From Caenorhabditis remanei (taxonomy: Eukaryota; Nematoda; Chromadorea; Rhabditida; Rhabditidae), in the NCBI RefSeq assembly GCF_010183535.1, contig NC_071328.1, positions 14,694,001 to 14,758,000 of the forward strand: 64,000 nucleotides of DNA, read 5' to 3'. Shown one piece after another: positions 46,701 to 56,255 of this stretch. The translations under genes were made by a program, and so were the position numbers. The notes under the pieces were generated by a model. The model saw only the letters and a program-made list of their open reading frames with translations. It was not told the DNA's origin and did no database searches. The stretch's first letter is position 1; each line of letters begins with the position of its first letter.

Positions 46701-47625
46701 CTCGGGGATACGGTACGTGGTGTCGACGGTAGACTCCGACGACAGATTGGCGAGGTTGGAAGGGATCTGGAAAATGAGATAAAATTTTTGGGGTTTCGTT
46801 ATTTTTTCATCAAAATAACCAGAAAATTCCATTTTTGACGTTAGAAATTATTCAAAATCTGATTTTCCATGTCGAAAACTGCTTTTTAAGCAAAAAAATG
46901 GCCAAGAAGATTTCGCTCAAGGTTCGATCCCGCCTGGGGTCAATTTTTGAATTTTTATTTATTACGTCTTGTAGATCAAAATTTGGGCTACATTTATGTA
47001 GTTGACAACTTTTCGATATCTCCGCCCACTTTTGAGGTACAGGAGCTACAAGAGAGGCGCCTTGGAGTCTCTCGCTCCAATCTTTAAAGGTGCATATCTC
47101 GAAAGTGGGCGGAGCTAGAGAAAAACCGTCAACTACAAAAATGTAGCCTTGAATTTGATCTACAAGACATAATAAACCAAAAACAAAAAAAAAATCTAAA
47201 ATTAAAAAAATTGACCCCAAGCGGGATCGAATCCTGGTGACTATTCTCATCGTAGTCTACCATGACCAATGAGTTCTTGGCCAAATTTTTGCTAAAATAT
47301 GTTTTCTGACATAGAAAATTAGATGTTGAATAGTTTTTAACATTAGAAATGGAATTTTTTCGGTTATTGATGTAAAAATTACATTTTTGCGTTAAAAATG
47401 ACTAATTTTTGCAATTTCCAACTATAAAGGCGCGTATCTCAAAAGTGGGCGGAGCTAGAGAAAAACCGTCAACTACAAAAATGTAGTCCTGGTTTTGATC
47501 TACACAAATATATAATTAATTTACCTCCGATTACCCGGCGGAGACGGTGACGGCGGTGACAGTCGAGACGGGAATTGTTGGGGAATGGCGAGGGCGACCG
47601 GTAGAGACACTCGTCGGTTTGACAT
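40716..47625 (-). CDS. Divergent Ras-like (RGK-type) small GTPase, 7 exons
   Basis: Exons, in order: 47625-47525, 46766-46638, 46003-45819, 43177-43007, 41986-41892, 41836-41650, 40954-40716. They join in frame to 368 codons plus TGA. An N-terminal extension of about 140 residues rich in Pro, Arg and Ser (RRVSLP, SPPSPSPP) precedes the G domain. Seen: P-loop GSKNSGKKT (168-176), VDSRESF helix region, IIIVGNKID (G4, about 271-279) and FIEVSA (G5, 302-307). There is no DxxG (G3) motif and no C-terminal CaaX box. These are traits of the RGK (Rad/Gem/Rem) group, which bind calcium-channel beta subunits; the assignment is inferred from layout, not proven. The P-loop Ser/Thr after GK is replaced by Lys. 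Acceptor CAG at 47,648-47,650 suggests trans-splicing upstream of the start. A LINE sits in intron 3. Confidence 0.88.
40955..41649 (-). repeat. GTPase intron 6: left arm of a long inverted intron pair
   Basis: About 600 bases (41,040-41,640) are the reverse complement of 42,225-42,815 in intron 4 of the same gene. Shared landmarks in the same order are the GGTTACTGTAGTTGGATCC unit, GTAAAGGATTACGGTAG, CTACAGCCTTCTAGGGG, GGATTACTGTAGTTCTCTAG, CAACAGTTTTTGGTGGCC, ACAGAATCTGTGATAATTG and TTTTTTCCTCCGGATCC. Exons 5 and 6 lie between the two arms. Confidence 0.85.
41987..43006 (-). repeat. GTPase intron 4: right arm of a long inverted intron pair
   Basis: Positions 42,225-42,815 pair with intron 6; a further partial copy of the outermost units lies at 42,075-42,210, closer to exon 5. 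The repeats belong to the GATCC/TACTGTA family that also fills tol-1 introns. Confidence 0.85.
43800..44260 (-). repeat. tRNA-like SINE-type repeat, copy 2
   Basis: In reverse complement, TTTGGCCTAGTGGTTGTTGG (A box-like) and GGTTCGATCCCGCTTGGGG (B box-like) flank CATGGTAGACAACTATG, which can form a 5-bp anticodon-like stem with a 7-base loop. It is flanked by two copies of the CGCATATCTCAAAAGTGGGC / ATGTAGCCCTGG module, 43,840-43,915 and 44,190-44,260. Confidence 0.55.
44262..45785 (-). mobile_element. 5'-truncated non-LTR retrotransposon (LINE), CR1/Jockey-like
   Basis: On the minus strand a reverse transcriptase frame (LFERIICRQIRLD..., through the ATG at 45,750, to a stop at 44,566) is followed by a ~300-base 3' part that ends in an AAATTAAATAAATTAAATA tail near 44,262-44,282. 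The endonuclease and the N-terminal RT part are missing. The truncation point lies about 34 bases past the exon 3 donor of the GTPase gene, in the same orientation as that gene. It interrupts a dispersed repeat at GATCTACA. Confidence 0.85.
44566..45750 (-). CDS. Reverse transcriptase fragment of a LINE
   Basis: 394-codon frame with RT motifs in order: HGFLPRRSC, VVFFDFRKAFDKVNH (catalytic Asp in FDFRKAFD), SGVPQGTVAGPLLF, and FADD (the YADD box, here FADDIKLY), then the thumb and a typical C-terminal region (TRKVLQRC, YKIICG). This is an RT that copies its own RNA at a nicked target. Motif spacing is that of CR1/Jockey-type elements, which is inference. The frame is uninterrupted from the truncation point, so the insertion is fairly young. 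No endonuclease domain is present, so it cannot move by itself. Confidence 0.88.
   Translation of the reverse strand: MDVGHQFSVHQHGFLPRRSCPSSLVYSTSNYKRILKDHQTVDVVFFDFRKAFDKVNHTLLLQKLKGFGVPLQYVSWFQSFLKDRTFSVMVNGSIDSIISPIPSGVPQGTVAGPLLFLIFINDLLLSLPSSIHFAAFADDIKLYSHDSILLQSGIDIVSEWASANSLPLAHTKTTLLRLGAKNPGHHYHIDSIPITESAVVRDLGLLTDSHLKFDSHIAKTSSLAILRCSQLLKSFRSRSLPLYKHLFNTYVLPVLEYCSAVYSPSPSSILSHKLEKPLRSFTRKVLQRCNIRYTSYLNRLEILDLYSLRHRRLKSQLILLYKIICGATFFPEIHSYVRLSNSNRRPMTLICIRPQVNDFFSSTVPIWNSITSNCPEFLSPGKFISLLEQSINRL
46250..46530. repeat. Palindromic GTAGATCAAAACCAGGGC / CTCCGCCCACTTTTGAGATA repeat
   Basis: GTAGATCAAACCCAGTGCTAC at 46,265 faces ATGTAGCCCTGGTTTTGATC at 46,497-46,518, with TTTTGCAGTTGACAAC and GTTGTCAACTACAAAA and the GAGATACGCGCC / GGCGCATATCTC modules between. 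It lies in intron 2 of the GTPase gene, next to the exon 2 donor. Confidence 0.6.
46800..47510. repeat. Composite tRNA-like repeats, copies 3 and 4
   Basis: A + oriented B-box segment GGTTCGATCCCGCCTGGGGTC (46,920) and a - oriented one CCAGGATTCGATCCCGC (complement at 47,218-47,235) face one another. Each is joined to the GCTCCGCCCACTTTTGAG module, and another module pair is at 47,425-47,505. All lies in intron 1 of the GTPase gene. Confidence 0.55.
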
Positions 47626-47649
47626 TTTTTGAGTTTTTGTGAAGAATCT

Positions 47650-49240
47650 GAAATTTATGGAACTTTTAGCTGTGTTTCGCAAAACTTTGAAAGAGAATTC
47701 TAAGGAAATATATAAAATTTGAAAAAAGAATGAAAAAAGTGAAAATGAAAAAAAAAAGATGAGAGATTATCTTGAAAAGAGGTTTAGAGAGGGCGGATGG
47801 TTAGAGAATTAAATAAAATCGTGTAAGGGAAGAGTTGGAAAAGAAGGATTGTAGGATTTGACGACTTCAGAATATTAAAAAATCAAAAAGTCCGAAGAAT
47901 CCGGATTTTGAAGATTTTGAATGAGGGGAGGAGGAGGAGGGAGGTGCCATTTCACTAATTATGGACATCTGGATTAACAGACATATGCATATAATTTTAA
48001 AATTTAGACAAATATATAGCTCACTCTTGCCATGCTAAGAAATGTTTATTTTTGAAAAAAAAACTTTAAAATTTTTTTTCGAAAAACTACCCTCAACTTT
48101 GAGAGCTTCTCACACTCTCAATTTCTACTTCCACTACTTCAAATTTGTATTTTTATTGTATATCAAAACCAGGACTACATTTTTGTAGTTGACAACTTTT
48201 TGATAGCTCCGCCCACTTTTGAGATACGCGCCTTTAAAGATGGTAGCTATACGGGAATGCTCTCTCGCACCCAAACTTTGAGCGCGTGTATCTCAAAAGT
48301 GGGCGGAGCTGTCAAAAAGTTGTCAACTACAAAAATGTAGTGCTGGTTTTGATCTACACAACGAATTAAAAAAAAATTCAAATTCCGACCAGTCTCTGGG
48401 CCTAATTCCATACCTTCAAATTTGACCATTTTTCATCATTTTTATCCAATTTTCTCGAACGCTTATCTCTTTCCACGGTATTTTTTGTTTTTGACATTAA
48501 AATTGAGTTTTTCAGCTGTTTTTACGTATAAATTGATTATAAAAAAACAAAAAATCGATTTTGATGGTTTTGAGTTTTCAGTACGGAAAAAATCAGCAAA
48601 AATTATCTTACAATCATTTTCGACCTCATCTGGCGTGACTTTGGCGCGTTTATAGTTCCCTATTTTCAAAGGCGCATATCTCAAAAGTGGGCGGAGCTAC
48701 AGAAAAACCGTCAACTACAAAAATGTAGCCCTTGGTTTGATCTATACGGACATTGCAAAAAAAAATCCCAAGAATTAGAAAAAAGAAGACCATGAATACA
48801 TAAGAAAACTGACTCCGAAAACAAAAAAAAATCTCAAAAATGCAGAAATTCAACCCGAAACTCTATAGAATTTATTTTTTCTCTTCTCCTTTTTTGTTCC
48901 CGGAAGCCACGCCCACATTGGAGCAGAACAAAGAAAAAAAGAGAAAAAGGAGACGCTAGGAGACTAAGGGTTGGGGGAGTATCTATTTCCAGTCCAGTGC
49001 ATATGTTTTCCCGCCTAAAAATAGAGAAAAAGAGAAGAATTTTGCGAAAATTATGAAAACTACGTCATCACCACCTTTCTTTTTTTCTGCTTTTTGCAAA
49101 AAAAAACGGAGCAGATTTGAGCGGAATGCAATTTTTGAAATGGCGGAAGGCGGAAGACCGAATAAAACGTCTTTTTTAAAAGACTATTTTGGCCTTGTTT
49201 CGATGGGAAAATCCCCTAAAAATGGTTAAATTTTGCTTTG
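47650..49240. other. Gene-free region upstream of the GTPase gene
   Basis: Contains the repeats listed and AT-rich sequence. Any promoter of the GTPase gene should lie here, but no specific element could be identified. A purine-rich stretch (GAGGGGAGGAGGAGGAGGGA) is at 47,923-47,942. Confidence 0.4.
48155..48365. repeat. Palindromic CTCCGCCCACTTTTGAGATACGCGC repeat
   Basis: ATCAAAACCAGGACTACATT at 48,161 faces AATGTAGTGCTGGTTTTGAT at 48,335-48,354 with the GCTCCGCCCACTTTTGAGAT module in each arm. Half copies are at 48,660-48,750 and 56,860-56,960. Confidence 0.7.
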
Positions 49241-49247
49241 TTTTAAT

Positions 49248-49488
49248 CATACTTGTCACGGGCCGGGCCGGGCCGATTTCTAAATTTTCACCGGCCCGGT
49301 CAGCCCCTAGTGAAGTGACTATTTTCGAAAAACATGTTTTTTTCAGCAGTAATTTTTGAAAAAGTGGTTTTTGGAGCATTTTCTGCAAAAATTCGACTAA
49401 ATTGATGATTTTTATTAGTTTCTATTTTTGGGGTGCAAAAATTTAAAAACATTTTTCACCCGGGCCGGGCCGTCAAATGACAAGTATA
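49248..49488. mobile_element. 241-bp GGGCC hAT-like MITE, 8-bp target duplication
   Basis: Starts CATACTTGTCACGGGCC and ends GACAAGTATA, flanked by a perfect duplication GTTTTAAT (49,240-49,247 and 49,489-49,496). The only GC-rich parts are GGGCCGGGCCGG near the left end and the CCGGGCCGGGCC near the right. It is the short relative of the element at 15,673-16,154. Confidence 0.85.
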
Positions 49489-49616
49489 GTTTTAATAAAA
49501 TTGCTGCAAAAAACCTCAAAAAATATCAGTGAAGTCGAGTAGGAGAACACATTTTTGCACGCTGGTATCCTCTAGGCGGTAAAATCTTAAAGTGGCGAAA
49601 AGCGGAAGGGAAAAAG

Positions 49617-50847
49617 CATACTTGCAAACCGGGGCGTAACTCGCTTAAAACTCAATATTATGAGCTGAAAAATATACCAAAATGTACAGTAGCGATCATA
49701 GGTGAGTACACCTGCATACTTTCATATGTATCTCAGCTGAAATAAGACCGTTTTGCACAAACTTTTTTTTCAGAGATAGCTGAAACATTCAGCAATACGA
49801 AAATCAGTTTTTTGAAATAGTTCCAATTCTGATTTTTTTTGATTATCGATTTTTCCTGATCGTGATTTAAAAATTCGAAAAAAAACTTTTTATTTTTCTC
49901 TTGGAGTTATTGAGTTTTTAATGCCAAAATGTTCGAAAACACTCAAATAAACAAAAATTATGTTGAATCGGCATTCTACTTTCTGAGCAAACAAAGAAAG
50001 AATGCTGAAATCTGTTTTATTATGTGTGAAAAAACACTTCGTATCCAGTTTGTGAGAGGTATGTTCGTTTTGTAGCCAGAAAATATCGAAAATTCGGAAA
50101 AAAATGGGAATCAAAAATTTTTGAGTGAAAAAAATTAGAAAAATTACTTTTTCTAAAAATGAAACTTTCTAATGTTCGTTTCTAGAAAAGCACAAGACAC
50201 ATCTTTTGGTACATGTTTCGACTAATTTGGAGCATTTTTTGATGAGTTATGATGATTTTCCCGAGGACACTACTTTTGACTTCTGGAGCTGTGGCACGAT
50301 GCTCAGAAAGTAGAATACCGATTCAACATAATTTTTGTTTATTTGAGTGTTTTCCAACATTTTGACATTAAAAACTCAATAACTCCAAGAGAAAAATAAA
50401 AAGTTTTTTTTTCGAATTTTTAAATCACGATCAGGAAAAATCAATTATCAAAAAAAAATCAGAATTGGAACTATTTCAAAAAACTGATTTTCGTATTGCT
50501 GAATGTTTCAGCTATTTCTGAAAAAAGTTTGTGCAAAACGGTCTTATTTCAGCTGAGATACATATGAAAGTATGCAGGTGTACTCACCTATGATCGCTAC
50601 TGTAGATCTCGACGAGTTCTATGTCTATGATATAATACGGGCCGGATGGTTATTCGTTAATGTGCCGCGGCCCGGGCTAGAATGACTTTTTTTGCCATTT
50701 TCGCGATTTTTGACACTATTTCCCGGCCCGTATTATATCATAGACATAGAACTCGCCGAGATCTACATTTTGGTATATTTTTCAGCTCATAAAATTGAGT
50801 TTTAAGCGAGTTACACGCCGGCCCGTTTCGGCCCTGTTTGCAAGTAG
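49617..50847. mobile_element. CATACTTG-type hAT-like MITE split by a nested TA element
   Basis: The left end CATACTTGCAAACCGG is at 49,617 and the right end GTTTGCAAGTA near 50,846. Flanks GGAAAAAG and GAAAAAG are a near-perfect 8-bp duplication (the last two bases of the right end appear lost). A 916-bp element at 49,687-50,602 separates the two parts. Between 50,605 and 50,845 lie two inverted GATCTACATTTTGGTATA modules. Confidence 0.75.
49687..50602. mobile_element. 916-bp palindromic Tc/mariner-like element, TA target, nested
   Basis: Starts CAGTAGCGATCATAGGTG and ends with the exact complement, flanked by TA on both sides (49,685-49,686; 50,603-50,604). Removing it plus one TA restores AAAATGTAGATCTCGACGAG, the intact sequence of the host MITE. 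The arms match over about 300 bases or more (AAAAATTATGTTGAATCGG faces its complement at 50,320-50,340). No transposase frame is present. Confidence 0.88.
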
Positions 50848-51260
50848 AAAAAGTGGCGGACTGCTTAGGCTCGGACACAGAGCAAGATAAAAGGAGAAGA
50901 AGAGACCGGGAAGAGGGTAGGTGTCTTACTTGGCTCCGCATAAGAAAGTTTTCCCAGGGGAACCCTTCGGAACACCTTGTTCTGTTGGAAATCGGTTTTG
51001 ACAAAAAATATAAAGTAGGCGGAACGAAAAAAAGCATTCTTGCAAACCGGCCGGCGCGTAACTCTCTCAATTTTCTTTTTCGTCGGTCTAAAACCGAACA
51101 TTTTCATTTACTTCAAAATCAAACTATTAATGATGATAAACGATTAAAATTACTGAATTTAGAATACAGTGCCGTTTTCAGTTGGAATCGTCCAACTTTG
51201 AGAGTGTGTCATAGTAAAACTAACGGTCCCACAAAATAACTTTTCATAGGATCGCACAGT
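50848..51260. other. Gene-free region with a MITE end
   Basis: A partial CATTCTTGCAAACCGGCC end is at about 51,037-51,058. A 133-codon frame on the + strand lacks a recognisable domain and is not called. Confidence 0.4.
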
Positions 51261-51490
51261 CCAAAAATAGAGCTCCATTTTTGTAATTGACAACTTTTTT
51301 GTACGGACACTCCCTAGAGAGTTATAGTAATTTTAAGTATATAGCTCAAAAAGCGCACTATTTTGCACTGAAAAGAGTCGATTTGAGGGAAAAATGATTA
51401 CGACGATATGTAACTTACTAGGGAGTGTCCGTAGGAAAAAGTTGTCAACTACAAAAATGAAGCTCTATTTTTGATCTATAAGATCCATTA
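51255..51490. repeat. Palindromic repeat, ~235 bp
   Basis: CCAAAAATAGAGCTCCATTTTTG with GGACACTCCCTAG at the left faces CTAGGGAGTGTCCGTAGG and GAAGCTCTATTTTTGATC at the right. It is a relative of the element at 59,504-59,947. Confidence 0.65.
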
Positions 51491-51929
51491 AAAATCCACT
51501 TGATGGGACAATAAGTATTACCACGACACGCTCTTAAAGTTGGACCTTTTCAACCGAAAAAAACCAAAACTTAATATACTTTTGAGCGGTACTATAGAAC
51601 TCACCGAGATCTACATTTTTGTATATTTTTCAGATCACAAAACTTAGTTTGAAGTGAGTTACGAGGTTTGCAAGTATGTAACACATTAATAGAACAAGAA
51701 GGAGGGATATTTCGTATTCCGTTGCACACGAACATGAGAATAAGGAGGTGGGGCGGTGTTCTCCGTTTTCAGTATCATATTCAGATATATGGCTACTATA
51801 GTAGTAATAATCTAATTAGTACCCCCCACTAATTAGTCTCCATGGAATTGGAGAAGAAAAAGAAGAGTGGGATCAGATATTTGATAAATAAGCGTATAGA
51901 TATGTCTGTCTAGAAATATATCTATATCT

Positions 51930-52470
51930 TGGCTGGCGCGCCTTTGACGCGTTTTCCGGAATTCTGGCGCGCCTTGGACGCGGTTTTTGGGCATCTGGAC
52001 ACACAGACAGACTATTTACTACATCTGAAAAAAATTTCTGTCTGGCGCGCCTTTGGCGCGTTACGAGGGAAAAAAGACGCGTAAAAGGTGCCCCAGCAAT
52101 TATCTTTCTCTGAAAACACCAATTTTCATGGACATCTGGCGCGCCTTGGACGCGTTTTCCGGATTTTCCTCATTTTCGGAATTCTGGCGCGCCTTAGGCG
52201 CGTTACGTGAGGTAAAAGACGCGTCAACGGTGTCCCAGCTATTCTTTTCATCTGAAAAATTGGCTTTCATGAAAATCTGGCGCGCCTTGGACGCGTTACA
52301 TTTAAAAAATGTTTCTAAAAACGTGATAAATGACGCGTCAAAGGTGCGCCAGACATTCTCTTTCTATAAAAATCGACTTTCACGGTCATCTGGCGCGCCT
52401 ATAGCGCGTTACGTTTTCAAAAATGAGATAAATGACGCGTCAAAGGTGCACCAGCGTTTTGAAGCATTTA
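51930..52470. repeat. GGCGCGCC/GACGCGTT repeat cluster
   Basis: Alternating CTGGCGCGCCTTGGACGCG-type motifs and GACGCGTCAAAGGTGCGCCAG-type complements occur about every 50 bases (51,934, 51,965, 52,041, 52,077, 52,135, 52,185, 52,215, 52,277, 52,333, 52,388, 52,434). Each motif is itself near-palindromic. The long + frame across it is an artefact. Confidence 0.7.
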
Positions 52471-52763
52471 ATTTTTAAAATCGGTTCAGAAATTCAGAAT
52501 AATGTCAATCCTTCAAAAGAATTATTCAAACAAAAGAATATTTAGGCTCCGCCCACTTTTTAGTAGTCTAGACTTCTAGACACCACCACTTCAGATGAGC
52601 GGACGGACACCAAGGAGAAAAAAAGAAAAAAGGAGGATTCCCTGAACAACTGACTACTATTATTCAAAAAAATGAAAAAGAGAGGAGGAATTCCTATTTT
52701 TTGTTGTTATTCCAGTAAAAAAAAAAAAAAAAGAGAGAACCTGACATCTAATTGGAATTGGAG

Positions 52764-52793
52764 TATATATATATATATATATATATATATGTA
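52764..52793. repeat. (TA)n microsatellite
   Basis: About 13-14 TA dinucleotides in a row. Confidence 0.95.
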
Positions 52794-53281
52794 GACTATA
52801 TTATATTTAGTAGATCAAAAATTATTGAATTTCAAAACATAGACCACGCCCCTTTGTTGGCGCAACATACTCTATTTATTAATTTATGAATGAATGTGTC
52901 AGCGGCGGTCTTCCCGGAGAAGAAAATATGGATATAAGAAAGGAGAAGAAGTAATAAGAAAGATGACGTGGAAATGACACATGTCTTCTTTTGAGAGTTG
53001 GATCACTTTTTCTTGTGGTCCAATTAGAGTGACAGGAGAGACATCTTTTTGCAGAAGAGAGATGCAAGCGCGCTCTACTGAACTAGCTGGGAACGCTCAG
53101 TGTGGAGTTAGTGACCTATATCATTAGAAAGCTGAGAAAACTAGGATTTCAAATATATATTCAGTTTCAGCCCTCGAGGCTTGGTATTCGAAAAAAAATG
53201 AGGTCAAAGTTTAGAAGTATGAAGAGTTACACGCAAGACATTTTCAACAATTCTCTTTCGTGTCAGAAAGGCAGTAATTTG

Positions 53282-54069
53282 CATACGTGTCAACGGGCCG
53301 AAACGGGCCGGCTCGTAACTCGCGCCAAAATGAATATTATGAGCTGAAAAATATACCAAAATGTAGATCTCGACGAGTTCTATGCCCGTGACCTACTACG
53401 GGCCGGATGCAGGGGTGTGCGGACAGGAAAATTTCGGAATTTCGGAATCTCGGAATTGTCCGAATTTCAAATTTTCGGACTTTCGGAATCTCGGACTATT
53501 CCGAATTTCGGATTTTCGGAATTTTTTTTCAACAGACTGTCCCATTTACCCATATCGAATTCTGAAAACCGTTTTTTTGTTTAAAAAAACACTGCGAAAA
53601 GACGAAAATTTAAAAAAAAAACCGCCTGAAAACTGCGGAAAAAAATCTGTTCGAGACCCGTCATGAAAAGTGCGCATGCGCCTTTAATACAGTACTTTCT
53701 CTTCCATTCGGAATTTTTTTCGGAACTTTCCGATCGGGATTCCATTCCGAAAAATTTTTTTTCGTAATGTTCCGAAAATGAGCCGATTTTCGGAAATTTT
53801 CGGAATTCCGAATTCCGTTCCGCACACCCCTGGCCGGATGGCTATTCGTTGATGTGCCGCGGGCCGGGTAAAAGTGCCAAAAAACGAGAAAATGGCCAAA
53901 AAAGCCATTCTAGCCCGGCCTGCGGCATATTAACGAATAGACATCCGGCCCGTATTAGGTCACGGACATAGAACTCGTCAAGATCTACATTTTGGTATAT
54001 TTTTCAGCTCATAATATTCATTTTGACACGAGTTACGAGCCGGCCCGTGTCGGCCCGTTGACAAGTATG
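53282..54069. mobile_element. CATACTTG-type hAT-like MITE with a nested element
   Basis: Left end CATACGTGTCAACGGGCC, right end GGCCCGTTGACAAGTATG, flanked by a perfect 8-bp duplication GTAATTTG (53,274-53,281 and 54,070-54,077). The interior carries two inverted AGCTGAAAAATATACCAAAA / GGTATATTTTTCAGCT modules, split by a 423-bp element. Confidence 0.9.
53410..53832. mobile_element. 423-bp hAT-like element (CAGGGGTGTGCGGA ends), nested
   Basis: Starts CAGGGGTGTGCGGA and ends with TCCGCACACCCCTG-type complement, flanked by a perfect 8-bp duplication GCCGGATG (53,402-53,409 and 53,833-53,840). Its subterminal parts are dense in TTTCGGAATTTCGGA and AATTCCGAATTCCG motifs, the sort of clustered short motif that hAT transposases bind. 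CAGGG ends are typical of hAT elements. Confidence 0.92.
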
Positions 54070-54184
54070 GTAATTTGTCTTTTTTCCCAAAATTTGGCCT
54101 TATTTTTCTAGAATATAAGACGTCGAGGTGCAAAAACTGAATATATATTTAGAATCAGCGTTTCATCAGCAGTCTAATAATGTA

Positions 54185-54626
54185 CCGTAAAAACTCTATT
54201 TGAGGTGCATGCAACTCTATTGTTCAAAGGGTCCGGCGGAGTGCAACTCTATTAGAGGGGCAATTCAAATAGAGGGTGCACCTCTATTTTTCGTCTACGA
54301 ATTCGCCCGTCCTCGATACCCAACTATCTTTTGAATTTGTTTGATTTCATTAGTTTTTTATGCCGAATTTTTCGAACTTTTACGTAAAAACGGAAAAAAA
54401 TCCTGAATTTTCATAGCGAACTACGTTTTTAACAACAAAAATTCCGAAATAGTGTTGTGAGAGAACAGTTCGGAGTCAGTTAATGATGATATTAGAGAAA
54501 AGTGTAAATCGCTGGAGGGCAACTGTATTAGAGGGGCACCTCAATTAGAGGGTGCACCTCTATTGTTCGAAGGGTCCGTCGGGGGGCACCACTATTAGAG
54601 GGGCACTTCAAATAGAGTTTTTACGG
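54185..54626. mobile_element. 442-bp palindromic element, TA target
   Basis: Starts CCGTAAAAACTCTATTTGA and ends with the complement CAAATAGAGTTTTTACGG, flanked by TA on both sides. Subterminal repeats TCTATTAGAGGGGCA and GAGGGTGCACCTCTATT occur several times in each arm. Confidence 0.8.
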
Positions 54627-55211
54627 TAAGTCACGTCCGATAACTCCACGGTCACGCGGAGGTCTTCTCTAGTAAGACACATAAGTTAGCAATAAAACGC
54701 ATTTGTATTTGTTAAATGCGTTCTACGGTGAGAACAAACCAAGTGTAGCAAATACGCTCTGGTGGACTTTGTAAGAATAGTAAGAGGTTAGTAAGTGCGC
54801 TCTACTGATCAACTAACACACATATGTTAGCAGAAAAGCGCATTTACAAAAGCTTAGAAACCCCTTTAAGCAGGATAATAAGATTTGTCCTCTTTTTCTG
54901 CAAGGGCCTCCGTGTTTTTCCTTTTTTTTCTCTCTCTGCAGAAGAGGAAATGGCGTTCGAGGGGTTATTATCAAATTAGAACCAAAAAAAGAGAAGAAAA
55001 TAAAGAAAAAGTGACGTGAGAGAAAAGAGGAAACCCTCGTCTCTTCCAAAAAACACTCAATTATTCAAATTTTTCCTAGGAAGAAAAACTAAGAAATCTG
55101 GCGCGCCTTTAGCGCATTTTCTGTGATTAAAAAAAAAAGATTCGACACCACAAACTCTTAAAAACTCTTTTCTTTTCAAAATTTTTTTAAATCGAACTCC
55201 AGGTAGTCCAC

Positions 55212-55618
55212 CAGAGTTACATGGAAGTGAAAATTTCTTATCCGGAAGTCGGAAGTCGGAAGTTGTAAGTCGGAAGTAGGAAGTCGGAAGTGAAAACCGG
55301 CCGGAAGTCGGAACTCGGAAGTAGGAAGACGGAAGCGAAAACCGGCCGAAAGTAGGAAATTGGAAGTCGGAAGTCGGAAGTCGGAATTAGATTTTTTTGC
55401 AAATATTCCAAAAACTCCAAGAGAAAAATCATGAAATTTGCGAAAATCAGTGGAAAACTAGTTTTTGGCTGAAGAAAATCCTATTTTCTGTCCTTTTAGA
55501 CCATTTTTCCATGAATTTCTGCGAAATGCACTTTTGAAAATTCCACAGGCATGGAATGACGGAAGTCGGAAGTCGGAATGGAAAAAATGCCCGGAAGTCG
55601 GAATTCCATGCAACTCTG
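55212..55618. mobile_element. CAGAGTTGCATGG-ended element, copy A, with GGAAGTC tandem repeats
   Basis: Starts CAGAGTTACATGG and ends CCATGCAACTCTG. The left subterminal region (55,241-55,392) is an array of GGAAGTC heptamers. No clean target duplication was found. A related element is at 55,967-56,221. Confidence 0.65.
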
Positions 55619-55932
55619 GTTTCCACACGTTTCCCTTTTTTATACGTGTCTCTATCTGAAACAACGTCATTAATATAGAAACAAGAAAGGGGTGGAGTTT
55701 ATTATTCATCGAATTCAGACACCTGAAAAATACATAAATCACGTGCACAGACACTTCTAAATAAATTCTTTTTTTTTTTGTTGCAAAATGCATTAATTTT
55801 TAATCTCAATTTCAGCAGTTTCAGATTGGTGTCATGCAGACGTTCCTAGAATAAACAGGTGGAAAAAATGAATGGAAAAAGAGCAGGGGTGTGACAGATG
55901 TGGGGGACAGAAATAGAAAATAAAATTGGGAA

Positions 55933-56255
55933 GTCTGTCGGTGTGTCTGTGAGTCCGGATGTCCACCAGAGTTGCATGGAATTCCGAATTCCGACTTCCG
56001 TCATTCCATAACGGTGGAATTTCGGAATAGTAAATTTCGCAGAAATACATGGAAAAATGGTCTAAAAGGACATGTTCTTCAGCCAAAAACATGATTTTTT
56101 TCTTGGAGTTTTTGAATATTTGCGAAAAAATCTAATTCCGACTTCCGACTGCCGATTTCTAGGCGTTTTTTCACTTCCGACTTCCGACTTCCGGATAAGA
56201 AATTTTCACCATGCAACTCTGGTCTGTCGGTGTGTCTGTGAGTCCGGATGTCCAC
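55933..56255. mobile_element. CAGAGTTGCATGG-ended element, copy B, inside a 34-bp direct repeat
   Basis: A 255-bp element (55,967-56,221; CAGAGTTGCATGG to CCATGCAACTCTG) is flanked by a perfect 34-bp direct repeat (55,933-55,966 and 56,222-56,255; begins GTCTGTCGGTGTG, ends CCGGATGTCCAC). The repeat is far longer than usual target duplications of DNA transposons. Confidence 0.7.

Noticed and set aside
50838..51239. 133-codon + frame
   Set aside because: Begins in the end of a MITE; no domain, no splice or start context.
52053..52478. 141-codon + frame
   Set aside because: Entirely within the GGCGCGCC motif array; repetitive peptide, no gene context.
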